From assembly GCF_946187255.1 (NCBI RefSeq), contig NZ_CAMHRZ010000198.1:1-6283 (forward strand): a stretch of 6,283 bases of DNA, given 5' to 3'. The position numbers were made by a program, and so were the translations under genes. Below are positions 6,231 to 6,283 of the stretch, piece by piece. The stretch is from an uncultured Ruminococcus sp. (GTDB taxonomy: Bacteria; Bacillota; Clostridia; Oscillospirales; Ruminococcaceae). The notes under the pieces were generated by a model. The model saw only the letters and a list, made by a program, of their open reading frames with translations, was not told where the DNA came from and made no database searches. The first letter of the stretch is position 1. Each line of letters starts with the position of its first letter.

Positions 6231-6283
6231 GCAGTGATCCCTATGCACTGATCTTACTGTGTCCATTATATCACGTCCGTATC

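Noticed and set aside
6232..6250. Possible terminator after the AraC-family gene (CAGTG, 9-nt loop, CACTG)
   Set aside because: The stem is only 5 bp, and the bases after it (ATCTTACTGTG) contain no T-run. It is too weak to call.
6072..6266. A 64-codon minus-strand frame at the right edge
   Set aside because: Almost all of it is the reverse of the helix-turn-helix coding sequence. No homology and no convincing ribosome binding site are visible.

Overview
The window looks like a chromosomal segment of a Gram-positive, plant-fibre-degrading Clostridia member, most likely Ruminococcus or a near relative. The reasons are the moderate GC content with AT-rich intergenic DNA, strong AGGAGG-type ribosome binding sites, and a secreted family GH11 xylanase at the left edge. 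Genus is inferred from this general style, not from a marker gene.

Layout. Positions 1-361 (minus strand) hold the N-terminal 120 residues of a secreted GH11 endo-1,4-beta-xylanase that runs off the left edge. Positions 362-800 are an AT-rich gap with the xylanase leader and promoter region, several inverted repeats, and a strong rho-independent terminator for the genes on its right. Positions 801-5251 are a four-gene minus-strand operon. In transcription order it encodes a MATE-family efflux transporter, a YqhD-type iron-containing alcohol/aldehyde dehydrogenase, an NAD(P)-binding epimerase/reductase-like extended SDR, and a classical short-chain dehydrogenase. The gaps are 41 and 55 nt, and the last two genes overlap by 7 nt. 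Divergent from this operon, 5355-6230 (plus strand) encodes an AraC-family regulator with an N-terminal cupin-like domain and a C-terminal double helix-turn-helix. The final 53 bases hold no recognisable gene.

How it fits together. The 103-bp divergent region contains two good sigma-70-type promoters whose -10 boxes overlap on opposite strands (TATTAT on plus, TATAAT on minus). This is a symmetric, bidirectional promoter that a single bound regulator could control in both directions. The arrangement recalls the E. coli yqhC/yqhD pair, in which an AraC-type regulator controls an NADPH-dependent aldehyde reductase, but here an exporter and two further NAD(P)-dependent oxidoreductases are added. 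A reasonable hypothesis is an inducible module that reduces and exports reactive carbonyls or another small metabolite. The substrate cannot be read from the sequence. No tRNA, rRNA, CRISPR array, insertion sequence or phage gene was seen.
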